A stretch of DNA of 64,000 nt. Origin: Nocardia bhagyanarayanae (GTDB lineage: Bacteria; Actinomycetota; Actinomycetes; Mycobacteriales; Mycobacteriaceae). Below, one piece after another: positions 46,428 to 54,871 of the stretch. Every line of letters begins with the position of its first letter. The stretch's first letter is position 1. Below the pieces are notes generated by a model. It made no database searches. It had not been told where the DNA came from and saw only the letters and a program-made list of their open reading frames with translations. Both the position numbers and the translations under genes were made by a program. Where the stretch lies: the NCBI RefSeq assembly GCF_006716565.1, contig NZ_VFPG01000001.1:3658001-3722000 (forward strand), read 5' to 3'.

Positions 46428-46910
46428 TCACGCGGGTTCTTGCACCGCCCGGTAGCGGCGCACGACGACGCCCGCGGGACGGACCGACCGGCCCGCCACG
46501 GTGAGCCCGGGATGCACGAGTCCGTCGACGGTGCGGTCGGCGTCCGGGTCGGCGGTGGCGGTGACGTCGGCGGCCTCCATGGTGAGCGAGTCGAAGGGGT
46601 CGTCGGGTCGCGGCGTGACGATCGTCGCTCCGCGACCGGTGAGCAGCCGTTCGACGCGCGCGCCGATGGCCTCGAACGCCGCCCGCTCCCTGGGCGATTC
46701 GGCGGTGGCCGCGCAGGCGGCGGTGTCGTTGTGCAGGGCGAACAGCTCGACGACCAGCGGCAGATCGGCGCCGGCGCGGTCCTGGCGGGCGCGGGCCTTG
46801 GCCTCGTCGGCGAGGCGCTCGATGGTGGCGGCCTGGCGGGCGACGACCCGGGACAGGTCTTCGACGCGTTCGACGAGTTGGGCGAGCGATTCCGCGACTG
46901 GTTCCGTCAT
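46428..46910 (-). CDS. GrpE-like nucleotide exchange factor
   Basis: A 160-residue protein. Residues 1-45 form a coiled coil (ESLAQLVERVEDLSRVVARQ AATIERLADEA in two parts). About 55-100 is helical (LPLVVELFALHNDTAACAAT), and the C-terminal 50 residues hold a GrpE beta-wing-like GLVHPGLTVAGRSVRPAGVV with RYRAVQEPA at the end. GrpE exchanges ADP for ATP on Hsp70. This is not the main grpE, which normally sits in a dnaK-grpE-dnaJ operon. It is divergent from an Hsp70-like gene, which makes the role much more likely. TATGGT lies 6 nt before the ATG. Confidence 0.65.
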   Translation of the reverse strand: MTEPVAESLAQLVERVEDLSRVVARQAATIERLADEAKARARQDRAGADLPLVVELFALHNDTAACAATAESPRERAAFEAIGARVERLLTGRGATIVTPRPDDPFDSLTMEAADVTATADPDADRTVDGLVHPGLTVAGRSVRPAGVVVRRYRAVQEPA

Positions 46911-46916
46911 GTTCGC

Positions 46917-46922
46917 ACCATA
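46917..46922 (-). promoter_or_regulatory. Candidate -10 box, GrpE-like gene
   Basis: On the minus strand TATGGT ends 6 nt before the ATG at 46910; leaderless arrangement. Confidence 0.45.
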
Positions 46923-47000
46923 GCCGGGACACGAGTCGATTGTTCTGGGCGTCAGCCGGATTCGCCCATCGGTCGCTGCGCCACTGTCGGCGGTGGCTGC

Positions 47001-47006
47001 TACCAT
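47001..47006 (+). promoter_or_regulatory. Candidate -10 box, Hsp70-like gene
   Basis: TACCAT ends 8 nt before the ATG at 47015. With the minus-strand box at 46917-46922 it makes a compact divergent promoter of 104 bp. No HAIR or CIRCE heat-shock operator is obvious between them. Confidence 0.45.
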
Positions 47007-47014
47007 CGCCTGCC

Positions 47015-48697
47015 ATGGGGGTCTACGGCATCGACCTGGGCACAACGAACTCGGCGATCGCGCGGATCGACGCCGACGGTCGGCCCGAAGTAATGATCGG
47101 CATGAACGGGGAACCGACGGTTCCCTCGGTCGTGCTGTTCGCGTCCGCGTTCGATCATCTGGTGGGCGAAGGCGCCCGACGGCAGGCCCGGCTGGATCCT
47201 GAGCACGTGTGCTCGCTGGTGAAGCGCCGGATGGGCGACGCGGAGTGGCGTTTCGCCGCGCACGGCGAGACCTGGTCCGCGCCGGCCGTTTCGGCGCTGA
47301 TCCTCAAGAGTCTGGCCGCCGACGCGGAATTCGGCGGTGGTGAGCCGGTACGCAGGGCCGTGATCACGGTGCCCGCGTATTTCGGCGACGAGGAACGGCG
47401 CGCCACCATTCAGGCGGGCACCTACGCGGGCTTCGACGTAGCGGGCGTGCTCTCCGAGCCGATCGCCGCGGCGTTCTCCTACGGGTTCGGCAGGCTCGAC
47501 GGCGGCGTGGACATCGGCAAATCGGGTGCGCGCGAGACCGTGCTCGTCTACGACCTCGGCGGCGGCACTTTCGACGCCACCGTCATCGAGCTGGCCGATC
47601 GCCGCATCTCCGTGCTTGCGGTGGAAGGCGATCATCAGCTCGGCGGCGCGGACTGGGACGAGCGGATCGCCCTGTATCTGTCGCAGCAGTTCTGCGCGGC
47701 CAATCCCGACGCCGAAGACCCGCTGGACGATTCGGCGGGTTCGCAGACGCTGGTGCTGGCCGCCGAGCGCGCCAAGCGCGAACTCAGCGTCCAGGAGAGC
47801 ACCGAGGTCGTCGTCGCGCACGACGGCGCCCGCGCCGTCATCACGCTGACCAGGAACGAGCTCGAGTCGATGACGGCCTCGCTGATGCGCCGCACGCTCG
47901 ATCTCACCAGGGACTGTCTGGCCGCGGCGGGCAAGCGCGGTGTGGCGTCGGTCGACCGGCTGCTGCTGGTCGGCGGCTCTTCCCGGATGCCGATGGTCGC
48001 TCGCGAGCTGGAGAAGGAACTCGGCCTGATCGGCGAGTTGCGCGATCCCGATCTGTCGGTGGCGCGCGGCGCGGCGCTCTACGGCGAGAAGCTCGAGATG
48101 GAGCGGTTGATCGTCGCCGATCTCGTGACCCGCGGTCGGCTGCGCGACGGGTCGAGCCTGAACGAGGCGGCGCCCGCGGATCTGGAGCAGTCGATCGCGC
48201 GGGTCGCGGAATCGTTCGGCCAGCCGGTGAGTCTGGTGCGCCGGATGCTGGAGATCCAGGTCGACACGGTGGTCTCGCGCGGATTCGGTGTGCTCGCGCT
48301 GGATTCGCACTACGGGCTGGCGGCCGCCTGGCTGGTGCAGCGCAACCAGACCTTGCCGGTGCGGGTGCGTCGGTCGTTCGGCACGGTGCGCGAGGACCAG
48401 GATCAGATCGAGCTGACCATCGTGGAGCAGCAGGGGCAGGCCGCCTCGATGCGTCCCGAGGACACCAAAGTGCTTGTGGAGGGCCGGATTCGCGGCATTC
48501 CCCCGGGTTATCCGGCGGGCAGCGAGGTCCGCGTCACCTTCGAGATGGGATTCGACGGCGTACTGCACGTGACCGCGCACCACGTCGACGCCGACATGCC
48601 GCTGACGTTGTCGGCGCAGACTGGAGCCACCCTGTCCCAGGCCGATGTCGCGCGTGAGCTCGACCAGGTGCAGCGCTCCCGCCGCCGCGACAGCTGA
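47015..48697 (+). CDS. Divergent Hsp70 (DnaK-like) ATPase lacking the lid
   Basis: A 560-residue Hsp70-family protein. The ATPase domain is intact: GIDLGTTNSAIA (residues 5-16), VPAYFGDEERRATIQAG, LSEPIAAAFSYGFG, YDLGGGTFDATV (D180), and LLLVGGSSRMPMV near 316. Where DnaK passes directly to its linker, it has about 60 extra, mostly helical residues (360-422). A beta-sandwich-like region follows (GVLALDSHYGLAAAWLVQRN; VRVTFEMGFDGVLHVTA), but the C-terminal helical lid is nearly absent; the chain ends 30 residues later. It lies 6 nt before a large partner gene, so client choice is probably specialised. Confidence 0.88.
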   Translation: MGVYGIDLGTTNSAIARIDADGRPEVMIGMNGEPTVPSVVLFASAFDHLVGEGARRQARLDPEHVCSLVKRRMGDAEWRFAAHGETWSAPAVSALILKSLAADAEFGGGEPVRRAVITVPAYFGDEERRATIQAGTYAGFDVAGVLSEPIAAAFSYGFGRLDGGVDIGKSGARETVLVYDLGGGTFDATVIELADRRISVLAVEGDHQLGGADWDERIALYLSQQFCAANPDAEDPLDDSAGSQTLVLAAERAKRELSVQESTEVVVAHDGARAVITLTRNELESMTASLMRRTLDLTRDCLAAAGKRGVASVDRLLLVGGSSRMPMVARELEKELGLIGELRDPDLSVARGAALYGEKLEMERLIVADLVTRGRLRDGSSLNEAAPADLEQSIARVAESFGQPVSLVRRMLEIQVDTVVSRGFGVLALDSHYGLAAAWLVQRNQTLPVRVRRSFGTVREDQDQIELTIVEQQGQAASMRPEDTKVLVEGRIRGIPPGYPAGSEVRVTFEMGFDGVLHVTAHHVDADMPLTLSAQTGATLSQADVARELDQVQRSRRRDS

Positions 48698-48703
48698 GCC
48701 GCC

Positions 48704-51493
48704 ATGCACGCTTTCGACCCCAACGATTACCGCAAGCGGGTGCTCGCCGCGGTCGAGCGCCGCGGCGGCATCGACCAGTCGGACCCGTTCGAGCTCTACG
48801 ACATTCCGCTCGACGAGGCCGAGACGCTCAGCGACGCCGAGGTTTCCGCTCGGGTGAGCGAGGTGTGGGGCTTCTGGCAGCGCCAGCGTGATCATCCGAA
48901 GTACCGCGTGCTGGTCGGGTTGCTGGTGGAGAACCACGATCAACTGTCCTATCTGCTGCTCGACGCGTCAGCGCGGCGGGCCGAAGCGATCCGGATCCGG
49001 CACGAGCGCGAACAGCGCGACGCCGAACGCTACGAGATGCTGGACACCGCGATCTCCCGGCTGGTGCAGCGCCACGGCGGGGTGCCCGCCGCGAAAGTGC
49101 CCGGGCTGGAGGAGATCGGTGCGATGGGCGGGCTGTCCGCCACCGAGGTCGCCGCCCGTTTGCGCCGTCACCGCATCATCCAGGACGCGCCACAGTCCAC
49201 CGCGCCCGCGGTCACCAGCACGCTCACCGACCAACGGCGCCAACAGATTCGCGGGCTGCTCGCCGAATGGGGGCGGCTGGTGGACGGTCCGCCCGCGCCG
49301 ACGCTGCTCGGGCTGCTCGGGCTGGATCCCAGCCGCGCCACCCACACCGGCGAGATCCGGTTGCGCGCCGACGCGTTGCGCGCCCGGTCGCGCGAGCTGC
49401 CGCCGGGGCGGATGCGTGTCGTGCTCGACGAACTGCTCATCCACGTGCAGGACCTGTTGGAGCCCGGTGGGTCCGTGGTGGCCGAGTACGTCGCCTCGAT
49501 CGTCGAGGACGTCACCGCGGAGCTGCGGCCCAAGGTGCGGGCCGCCGTGCTGGTCGAGGACGAGCTGGTGGGGGAGGACTACGAGTTCCTGCTCGACGAG
49601 GCGATCGCGCTCGGCATGGACCCGCACGCCGCGGGACGGCTGCTCGAAGATCTGGCCGTCGAATTGGGTTCGCGCGCTGTCGGATCCGCGCGGCCGACGC
49701 CCGCGCCTTTTCCTTCGAGCACGGGCCGGGCCGCGACACCCGCCGCACCCGCTCCGCCGCGGCGGCAGTGGGAGGAGCCGCTCAAGGCCGCGCGGGCGGC
49801 GCTGCGCGGCGGCCGCCCCCAGGAGGCCGCGCGCCACATCGCCGAGGCGAGGGGCCTCGATCCGCACAACGAGGGCACCACACCGATCCGCTCGGTGTCC
49901 GACGACGTGGAACGAGTGCTCGCCGACGCGGCCCGGCACTGGCGCGTCGCCCTCGCGGCCCGAGCGGCCGCACGTTACGTGGAGGCGCTCGAACACCTCC
50001 GCCAGCTGCGACGCGTCGCCGCCGACGTGCCGCCGCCCACCGGCTCCATCGCGGGCTTGGACGAACTGCTCGCCGAGGCGGAACGCGCCGTCGCCGAAGC
50101 CGACCGCTTGGTCGCCGCCGCGGCCGCGGGACCGTCCGCCGAACGCTCCCGCACACTGCGCGCCGCCCAAGCCGCCTGCGTCGACCACCCCGGCGCGAGC
50201 GAGGCGCTGGCCGCCACCCCCGTCCCCGCCCCCGGCCGCGTGACGGCCACCCGCATGGCGAACGGCTCCGTGCAGGTGGTCTGGTCGCCCGCCCCGGCCG
50301 ACGATGTGGCCTACCGCGTCACCCGCCTCCAGCCGGACGGCTCCTGGCGCGTGGTCGGCCGCACCCGAGGCACCGAACTCGAAGACGGAGGCGCTCCGCC
50401 CGGCGAAGTGCCGGTGTACGCCGTCGCCGCCGCTACGTCGGGGAGTTACTCCGAAGCCATACGCTCGGACGCCGCACCCGAGCCGCGGCGATCGCCGACC
50501 GCCTCGATGGACTTGCCCGGCCGAGCCGCTCAACCGCTTCCGGCGGCTGAGCCCGCCTCGGCGGACCGTTCGGCCGGCTCAGCCGATTCCGCATCCGCCA
50601 TGCCGCCGGGTCCGGTCGTCCAACCGGCCGCAGCCGGCCAGTCCGCGCCGGTGGACAGTCACGACGAGGCCACGGTTCCGGCGGCTCCTCCTGGGACGAC
50701 GATGCCGCAGGGTTCGGTGGTTCGACCGGTATCGGCGAGCGGGCCTGCCCCAGCGGATGAGTCCGGCCAGGCCGCCCATGCGGTTCCGGCGGCTCGGTCC
50801 GGCTCTATCGATCGGCATGCGAGGAACGATTCCGGCCCGGAGGTGCTGCCCGATTCGTCAGGCCCGTCTCGACAGGCCGTGCCGCACGACGCGGTCGATC
50901 GGTCCGGCTCGGTGACAGAACAGGAAGCAGCGGTTCGGCAGGATGCGGACGGTCTACCCGGCTCGGTGGTCGAGCCGGGTGCGGTAGCCGACTCTGGCAG
51001 CGTTCCCCGGCCGGGTTCGACTGCCCAGCGGGAACCGTCGCCGGATTCCGCTGCGCCCAGTGGCGCCCAGTCGGGGAGCTTCGGCGGGGTACCCGGCGAG
51101 TCGGCCGGGTTCCGGGCGGGGGCTGCGACCGGTTCCGGTGTCGACCCCACCGCGGCTGTCGTGCCGGACGATCCGATGCCGAGCGGCATCCCGGTGGTCA
51201 CGGATCTGGGGGAGCGGGCGGGTCTGTTGACCTTCATGTGGCCCACCGGAGTTACCGAAGTGATGGTGGTGGCGCGCCCCGACCGCGCTCCTGTCGCACC
51301 GGACGAGCCGGAAGCACGCGCATGGAAGGTCACCAACATGCGGTACGAGATCGACGGTGGCGTCCGGGTCCCGCCGGACCTCCCGCGCCCCTGCCACATC
51401 GCCGTGGCATCGTGCCGCCGCGAACCCAACGGCAAACTCACCGTGGCGGCGGGCTTCGCGCCGGGCGCGCGGATCCACTGGACGCACGCGTAG
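48704..51493 (+). CDS. 929-residue multidomain partner of the Hsp70-like protein, function unknown
   Basis: I do not recognise this gene. Residues 1-125 are charged and helical (DPFELYDIPLDEAETLSDAE, VSEVWGFWQRQRDHPKYRVL), loosely like a divergent J-domain but without HPD. About 125-335 is helical (LSATEVAARLRRHRII; GLLGLDPSRATHTGEIRLRA). About 350-500 is Ala/Arg-rich with a helical-repeat look (AARHIAEARGLDPHN; YVEALEHLRQLRRVAADVPP). About 508-590 resembles a fibronectin type III domain (VTATRMANGSVQVVWSPAPA). A Pro/Ser/Ala linker runs to about 820. The last 105 residues form a beta-rich domain ending GFAPGARIHWTHA. There is no signal peptide or membrane segment. It starts 6 nt after the Hsp70 stop. 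Confidence 0.7.
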   Translation: MHAFDPNDYRKRVLAAVERRGGIDQSDPFELYDIPLDEAETLSDAEVSARVSEVWGFWQRQRDHPKYRVLVGLLVENHDQLSYLLLDASARRAEAIRIRHEREQRDAERYEMLDTAISRLVQRHGGVPAAKVPGLEEIGAMGGLSATEVAARLRRHRIIQDAPQSTAPAVTSTLTDQRRQQIRGLLAEWGRLVDGPPAPTLLGLLGLDPSRATHTGEIRLRADALRARSRELPPGRMRVVLDELLIHVQDLLEPGGSVVAEYVASIVEDVTAELRPKVRAAVLVEDELVGEDYEFLLDEAIALGMDPHAAGRLLEDLAVELGSRAVGSARPTPAPFPSSTGRAATPAAPAPPRRQWEEPLKAARAALRGGRPQEAARHIAEARGLDPHNEGTTPIRSVSDDVERVLADAARHWRVALAARAAARYVEALEHLRQLRRVAADVPPPTGSIAGLDELLAEAERAVAEADRLVAAAAAGPSAERSRTLRAAQAACVDHPGASEALAATPVPAPGRVTATRMANGSVQVVWSPAPADDVAYRVTRLQPDGSWRVVGRTRGTELEDGGAPPGEVPVYAVAAATSGSYSEAIRSDAAPEPRRSPTASMDLPGRAAQPLPAAEPASADRSAGSADSASAMPPGPVVQPAAAGQSAPVDSHDEATVPAAPPGTTMPQGSVVRPVSASGPAPADESGQAAHAVPAARSGSIDRHARNDSGPEVLPDSSGPSRQAVPHDAVDRSGSVTEQEAAVRQDADGLPGSVVEPGAVADSGSVPRPGSTAQREPSPDSAAPSGAQSGSFGGVPGESAGFRAGAATGSGVDPTAAVVPDDPMPSGIPVVTDLGERAGLLTFMWPTGVTEVMVVARPDRAPVAPDEPEARAWKVTNMRYEIDGGVRVPPDLPRPCHIAVASCRREPNGKLTVAAGFAPGARIHWTHA

Positions 51494-52103
51494 CCCATTC
51501 ATCGGCCCGTCGCCGCGGCGATGTCGGCACCTGATGCTCTGATAGGACAGCGTCAGCACGAGGTCGGCAGGCCGCCGAGTGGTCCGGCGCTGCTGGCGGT
51601 GCGCGTGGCGGCCGGTTCGCGTTCGCCGGAGTGCCTTGTCACCCGGATCTATTGGACGCCCGCGTCGCGGTCTGTCGGCTCCTCGCCGGAGCGATGTCGG
51701 GTCGCCACGAATCGGCCGCTGATCGGCCTGGCTGTCGAGGGAGCCGTGAGCGCAGCGGCAGGTTCACCGTGGCGTCGTGCCGCCGTAAGCCCAGCGGCAA
51801 GCTCGCCGTGGTGGCGGGCTTCGCCGGGCGCTCGGATTCGTTGGACGCACGCGTAGGCCATTCGTCGCCGCCGCTCGATCGGCACCCCTGATGCTCTGCT
51901 TCGGACAGCGGTCGGCGGGTGACTGCCGCTCGGCGGGTACTCGCGCGTGGAAGCGCTCCGCGTACACACCGGAGACGTGCACGGCACGGCATCGCGGCCC
52001 CCGGCGGAATGCCGCTGGTGTCCGTCGCGTTCCGATCGGGGATGAATCGTGTTGGCGGAGGCGGGCGGCGGGTTGTTGCCTCGGATGTGACAAGGTGGGT
52101 GTG
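51494..52103. other. Intergenic region with decayed 3' copies of the upstream gene
   Basis: The left two thirds are degenerate duplications of the upstream gene's 3' end (see the repeat entry). From 51913 to 52103 nothing more than the pptH promoter region is seen. Confidence 0.6.
51590..51912 (+). pseudogene. Decayed duplicates of the 929-residue gene's 3' end
   Basis: 51767-51856 repeats 51401-51493: both encode Cys-Arg-Arg, then SGKL/NGKLxVxAGFA and GARI(H/R)WTHA, though the duplicate is frameshifted inside and only its last ten codons (GARIRWTHA plus stop) are in one frame. The following ACCTGATGCTCTG...GGACAGCG sequence is also repeated (51530-51553 and 51887-51911), offset about 360 bp. 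A weaker third copy is at about 51600-51655 (ATCTATTGGACGCCCGCG). Confidence 0.7.
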
Positions 52104-53060
52104 GTGATACCCAAGTTGATGGCGGTGAGCGACGTACACGTCGGGCATCAGGGGAATCGGCCGATCGTGGAGCAGATCCAGCCGGACTCGCCGGAGGACT
52201 GGCTGATCGTCGCCGGTGACGTGGGGGAGAAGACCGACGACATCCGGTGGGCGCTGGAACTGCTGCGCCAGCGGTTCGCCAAGGTGATCTGGGTGCCCGG
52301 CAACCACGAGCTGTGGACCACGGCGAAGGATCCCGTGCAGATGCACGGCGTCGCGCGCTACGAGTACCTGGTGTCGATCTGCCGCGACCTGGACGTCGTC
52401 ACGCCCGAGGATCCGTTCCCGGTGTGGCGCGGCGCGGGCGCCGAGGCACACGGCGGCGCGGTGACGCTGGCCCCGATGTTCCTGCTCTACGACTACTCGT
52501 TCCTCCCCGAGGGCGCGACGACCAAGGCCGAGGGCCTGGCCATCGCCCGCGAGCGCAACGTGGTCGCCACCGACGAGTTCCTGCTGTCCTCGGAGCCTTA
52601 TCTGACCAGGGACGCCTGGTGTCACGCCCGGGTGCAGGTCACCAAGCGCAAGCTGGACGCCCTCCCGCCGGAGACGCCGCTGGTGCTGATCAACCACTTC
52701 CCGCTGGTCCGCCAGCCCACCGACGTCCTGTTCTACCCGGAGTTCGCGCTGTGGTGCGGCACCGACCTGACCGCCGACTGGCACACCAGCTACAACGTGG
52801 TGTGCTCGGTGTACGGGCACCTGCACATTCCGCGCACCTCCTATTACGACGGCGTCCGCTTCGAAGAGGTCTCGCTCGGCTACCCGCGCGAATGGCAGCG
52901 CCGCGGCCTGCCCGACAAGCTGCTGCGCCAGATCCTGCCCGCACCGGAGTATCCGCCGGGCACGCTGAACAAGTGGGGCGGGCACTTCAAGGTCACCCCC
53001 GAGATGGAGGCGGCCGCCGCCGAGATGCGCAGCCGCGCCCAGCGCAGGCGCGGCGTCTGA
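52104..53060 (+). CDS. pptH: Metallophosphoesterase, phosphopantetheinyl hydrolase PptH
   Basis: A 318-residue calcineurin-like phosphoesterase. Metal motifs are AVSDVHVGHQGN (DxH), DWLIVAGDVGEKTDD (GDxx), VIWVPGNHELWTTAKDP (GNHE) and, later, NHFPLV and VYGHLHIPRTSYY (GHLH). Its position directly upstream of pptT matches Rv2795c, PptH, which removes 4'-phosphopantetheine from holo-carrier proteins, undoing PptT. The second of two adjacent GTGs is chosen, about 8 nt after AAGG; the first cannot be excluded. Confidence 0.88.
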   Translation: MIPKLMAVSDVHVGHQGNRPIVEQIQPDSPEDWLIVAGDVGEKTDDIRWALELLRQRFAKVIWVPGNHELWTTAKDPVQMHGVARYEYLVSICRDLDVVTPEDPFPVWRGAGAEAHGGAVTLAPMFLLYDYSFLPEGATTKAEGLAIARERNVVATDEFLLSSEPYLTRDAWCHARVQVTKRKLDALPPETPLVLINHFPLVRQPTDVLFYPEFALWCGTDLTADWHTSYNVVCSVYGHLHIPRTSYYDGVRFEEVSLGYPREWQRRGLPDKLLRQILPAPEYPPGTLNKWGGHFKVTPEMEAAAAEMRSRAQRRRGV

Positions 53061-53095
53061 TCCGGCCGCGGCGGTCGCGGAGGTCCGACTCGACT

Positions 53096-53101
53096 AGGCT
53101 C
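53096..53101 (+). promoter_or_regulatory. Candidate -10 box upstream of pptT
   Basis: TAGGCT ends 7 nt before the ATG at 53109, inside the 48-bp pptH-pptT gap. pptT may therefore have its own promoter in addition to read-through. Confidence 0.45.
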
Positions 53102-53108
53102 GGAGCCG

Positions 53109-53777
53109 ATGATCGAGAACATTCTGCCCAATGGCGTCGCCTCGGCCGAGCTGTTGGCGTACCCGGAGGATCTGAAGCCGCATCCGGCCGAGGAGCATCT
53201 CATCGCGCAGTCGGTGGAGAAGCGGCGTCGCGATTTCATCGGCGCCCGCCACTGCGCGCGGCTGTGCTTGGAGGAGCTCGGTGAGCCGCCGGTCGCCATC
53301 GGCAAGGGCGAGCGCGGTATGCCGGTGTTCCCGCGCGGCATCACGGGCAGCCTCACACACTGCGACGGCTATCGCGCCGCGGCGCTGGCGCACAAGATGC
53401 GCTTCCGCTCGATCGGCATCGACGCCGAGCCGCACGGCGCGCTGCCGGACGGCGTGCTCGAGTCGGTGAGCCTGCCCGCCGAGCGAGACTGGTTGCGCGA
53501 CACCGGTTCTCGTCTGCACCTGGATCGGCTGCTGTTCTGCGCCAAGGAGGCCACCTACAAGGCGTGGTTCCCGCTGACCACCCGCTGGCTCGGCTTCGAG
53601 GAGGCGCACATCACCTTCACCGTCGAGGAGAACGCCGACGGCACCGGTTCGGGCACCTTCCACAGCCGGCTGCTGGTGCCGGGCCAGACCAACGACGGCG
53701 GGCTGCCGCTCACCTCGTTCGACGGACGCTGGCTGATCGCCGACGGGCTGATCCTGACCGCGATCGCGCACGGCTGA
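53109..53777 (+). CDS. pptT: 4'-phosphopantetheinyl transferase PptT
   Basis: Sfp-type enzyme of 222 residues that moves the phosphopantetheine arm from CoA to carrier domains of polyketide, peptide and fatty-acid synthases; essential in M. tuberculosis for mycolic acid and siderophore synthesis. Seen are KRRRDFIGARHCARLCLEEL, GITGSLTHCDGYRAAAL, SIGIDAEPHGALPDGV (Mg ligand Asp) and LLFCAKEATYKAWFPLT (Glu and Lys). The stop overlaps the truB start (TGATG). Confidence 0.95.
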   Translation: MIENILPNGVASAELLAYPEDLKPHPAEEHLIAQSVEKRRRDFIGARHCARLCLEELGEPPVAIGKGERGMPVFPRGITGSLTHCDGYRAAALAHKMRFRSIGIDAEPHGALPDGVLESVSLPAERDWLRDTGSRLHLDRLLFCAKEATYKAWFPLTTRWLGFEEAHITFTVEENADGTGSGTFHSRLLVPGQTNDGGLPLTSFDGRWLIADGLILTAIAHG

Positions 53778-54700
53778 TGACCGAACCGACCACCCACGCG
53801 CAGCGCCCCGACGTGCTCGGCGGCCTGCTGATCGTCGACAAGGACGGCGGCTGGACCAGTCACGACGTGGTGGCCAAGTGCCGGAAGCTGTTGCGCACCA
53901 AGAAGGTCGGGCACGCGGGCACGCTCGACCCGATGGCGACCGGCGTGCTGGTGCTCGGCGTCGAACGGGCCACCAAGCTGCTCGGCCTGCTGACGCTCAC
54001 CACGAAGGCCTACACCGCCACCATCCGGCTCGGCCAGTCCACCACCACCGACGACGCCGAGGGCGAGACCCTGGCGACCGTCCCCGCGCTACACCTCACC
54101 GACGCCGACATCGCCGCCCGAATCGCGGAACTGACCGGTGACATCGAACAGGTGCCCGCCACCGTGAGCGCCATCAAGGTGAACGGCGAACGCGCCTACG
54201 CCCGCCACCGCGCGGGCGAGGAAGTGCGCCTCACCGCCCGCCCGGTGACCGTGTCGCGCTTCGATGTGCTCGCCCGGCACGATGTTTCGGACGGCTTCGT
54301 CGATCTCGACGTCGTGGTGGAGTGTTCCTCCGGCACCTACGTACGGGCGCTGGCCCGCGATCTCGGGGCGGCGCTGGGCGTCGGCGGTCACCTGACCGCG
54401 TTGCGCCGCACCAGGGTCGGCCCCTTCACGCTGGAACACGCGAGAACGCTGGATCAGCTCGCCGAGGACTCCACGCTGAATCTCGGTATCGATGAGGCGG
54501 TCCGAATCGCTTTCCCGCACCGGACGATCGACGACCGCGAAGCCGAATCCCTGCGCGACGGACGGTGGTTGGATCCGATCGGTATCGCGGGCGTGCACGC
54601 CGCGCTGACCGCCGACGGCACCGCCATCGCGCTGCTCGAGGAGAAGGGCAAGCGCTCCTCTCCGGTCTTCGTCATCCGCCCGCGCGGACTCGTGGACTGA
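53777..54700 (+). CDS. truB: tRNA pseudouridine(55) synthase
   Basis: Makes pseudouridine 55 in the T-loop of tRNAs. It has 307 residues. Catalytic segment KKVGHAGTLDPMATGVLVLG holds the nucleophilic Asp. QVPATVSAIKVNGERAYARH and VECSSGTYVRALARDLG are the other TruB blocks. The C-terminal 60 residues form the actinobacterial PUA-like end. Its ATG overlaps the pptT stop, so the two are coupled, as in mycobacteria. Confidence 0.96.
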   Translation: MTEPTTHAQRPDVLGGLLIVDKDGGWTSHDVVAKCRKLLRTKKVGHAGTLDPMATGVLVLGVERATKLLGLLTLTTKAYTATIRLGQSTTTDDAEGETLATVPALHLTDADIAARIAELTGDIEQVPATVSAIKVNGERAYARHRAGEEVRLTARPVTVSRFDVLARHDVSDGFVDLDVVVECSSGTYVRALARDLGAALGVGGHLTALRRTRVGPFTLEHARTLDQLAEDSTLNLGIDEAVRIAFPHRTIDDREAESLRDGRWLDPIGIAGVHAALTADGTAIALLEEKGKRSSPVFVIRPRGLVD

Positions 54701-54781
54701 CGCTCCGACCGTCGACGCTCGACGGGCGGGCCATGCAGCTCGCCCGGTTTCCGGTCGTTGACGCAAGACCGCCCTGGCTCT

Positions 54782-54800
54782 ACTATCGCTTGTAGTAGAT
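54782..54800. promoter_or_regulatory. Possible operator: TAGTAG dyad
   Basis: CTACTATCGCTTGTAGTAG is an inverted repeat (arms CTACTA/TAGTAG) about 75 bp before the DUF4345 gene. BlaI/MecI-type repressors bind TAC/GTA dyads of this general form. No such repressor gene is in the window. Confidence 0.35.
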
Positions 54801-54871
54801 GTGCGCAAGCGGGTTCCCTCGGGTGAAGGCCCTTGTGCGGCAAGAGGTTATGTCCTGTCGAGGGGGAAGCC

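Noticed and set aside
48704..49080. True J-domain at the start of the 929-residue protein
   Set aside because: The helical spacing is suggestive, but there is no HPD motif, so it is described only as loosely J-like.
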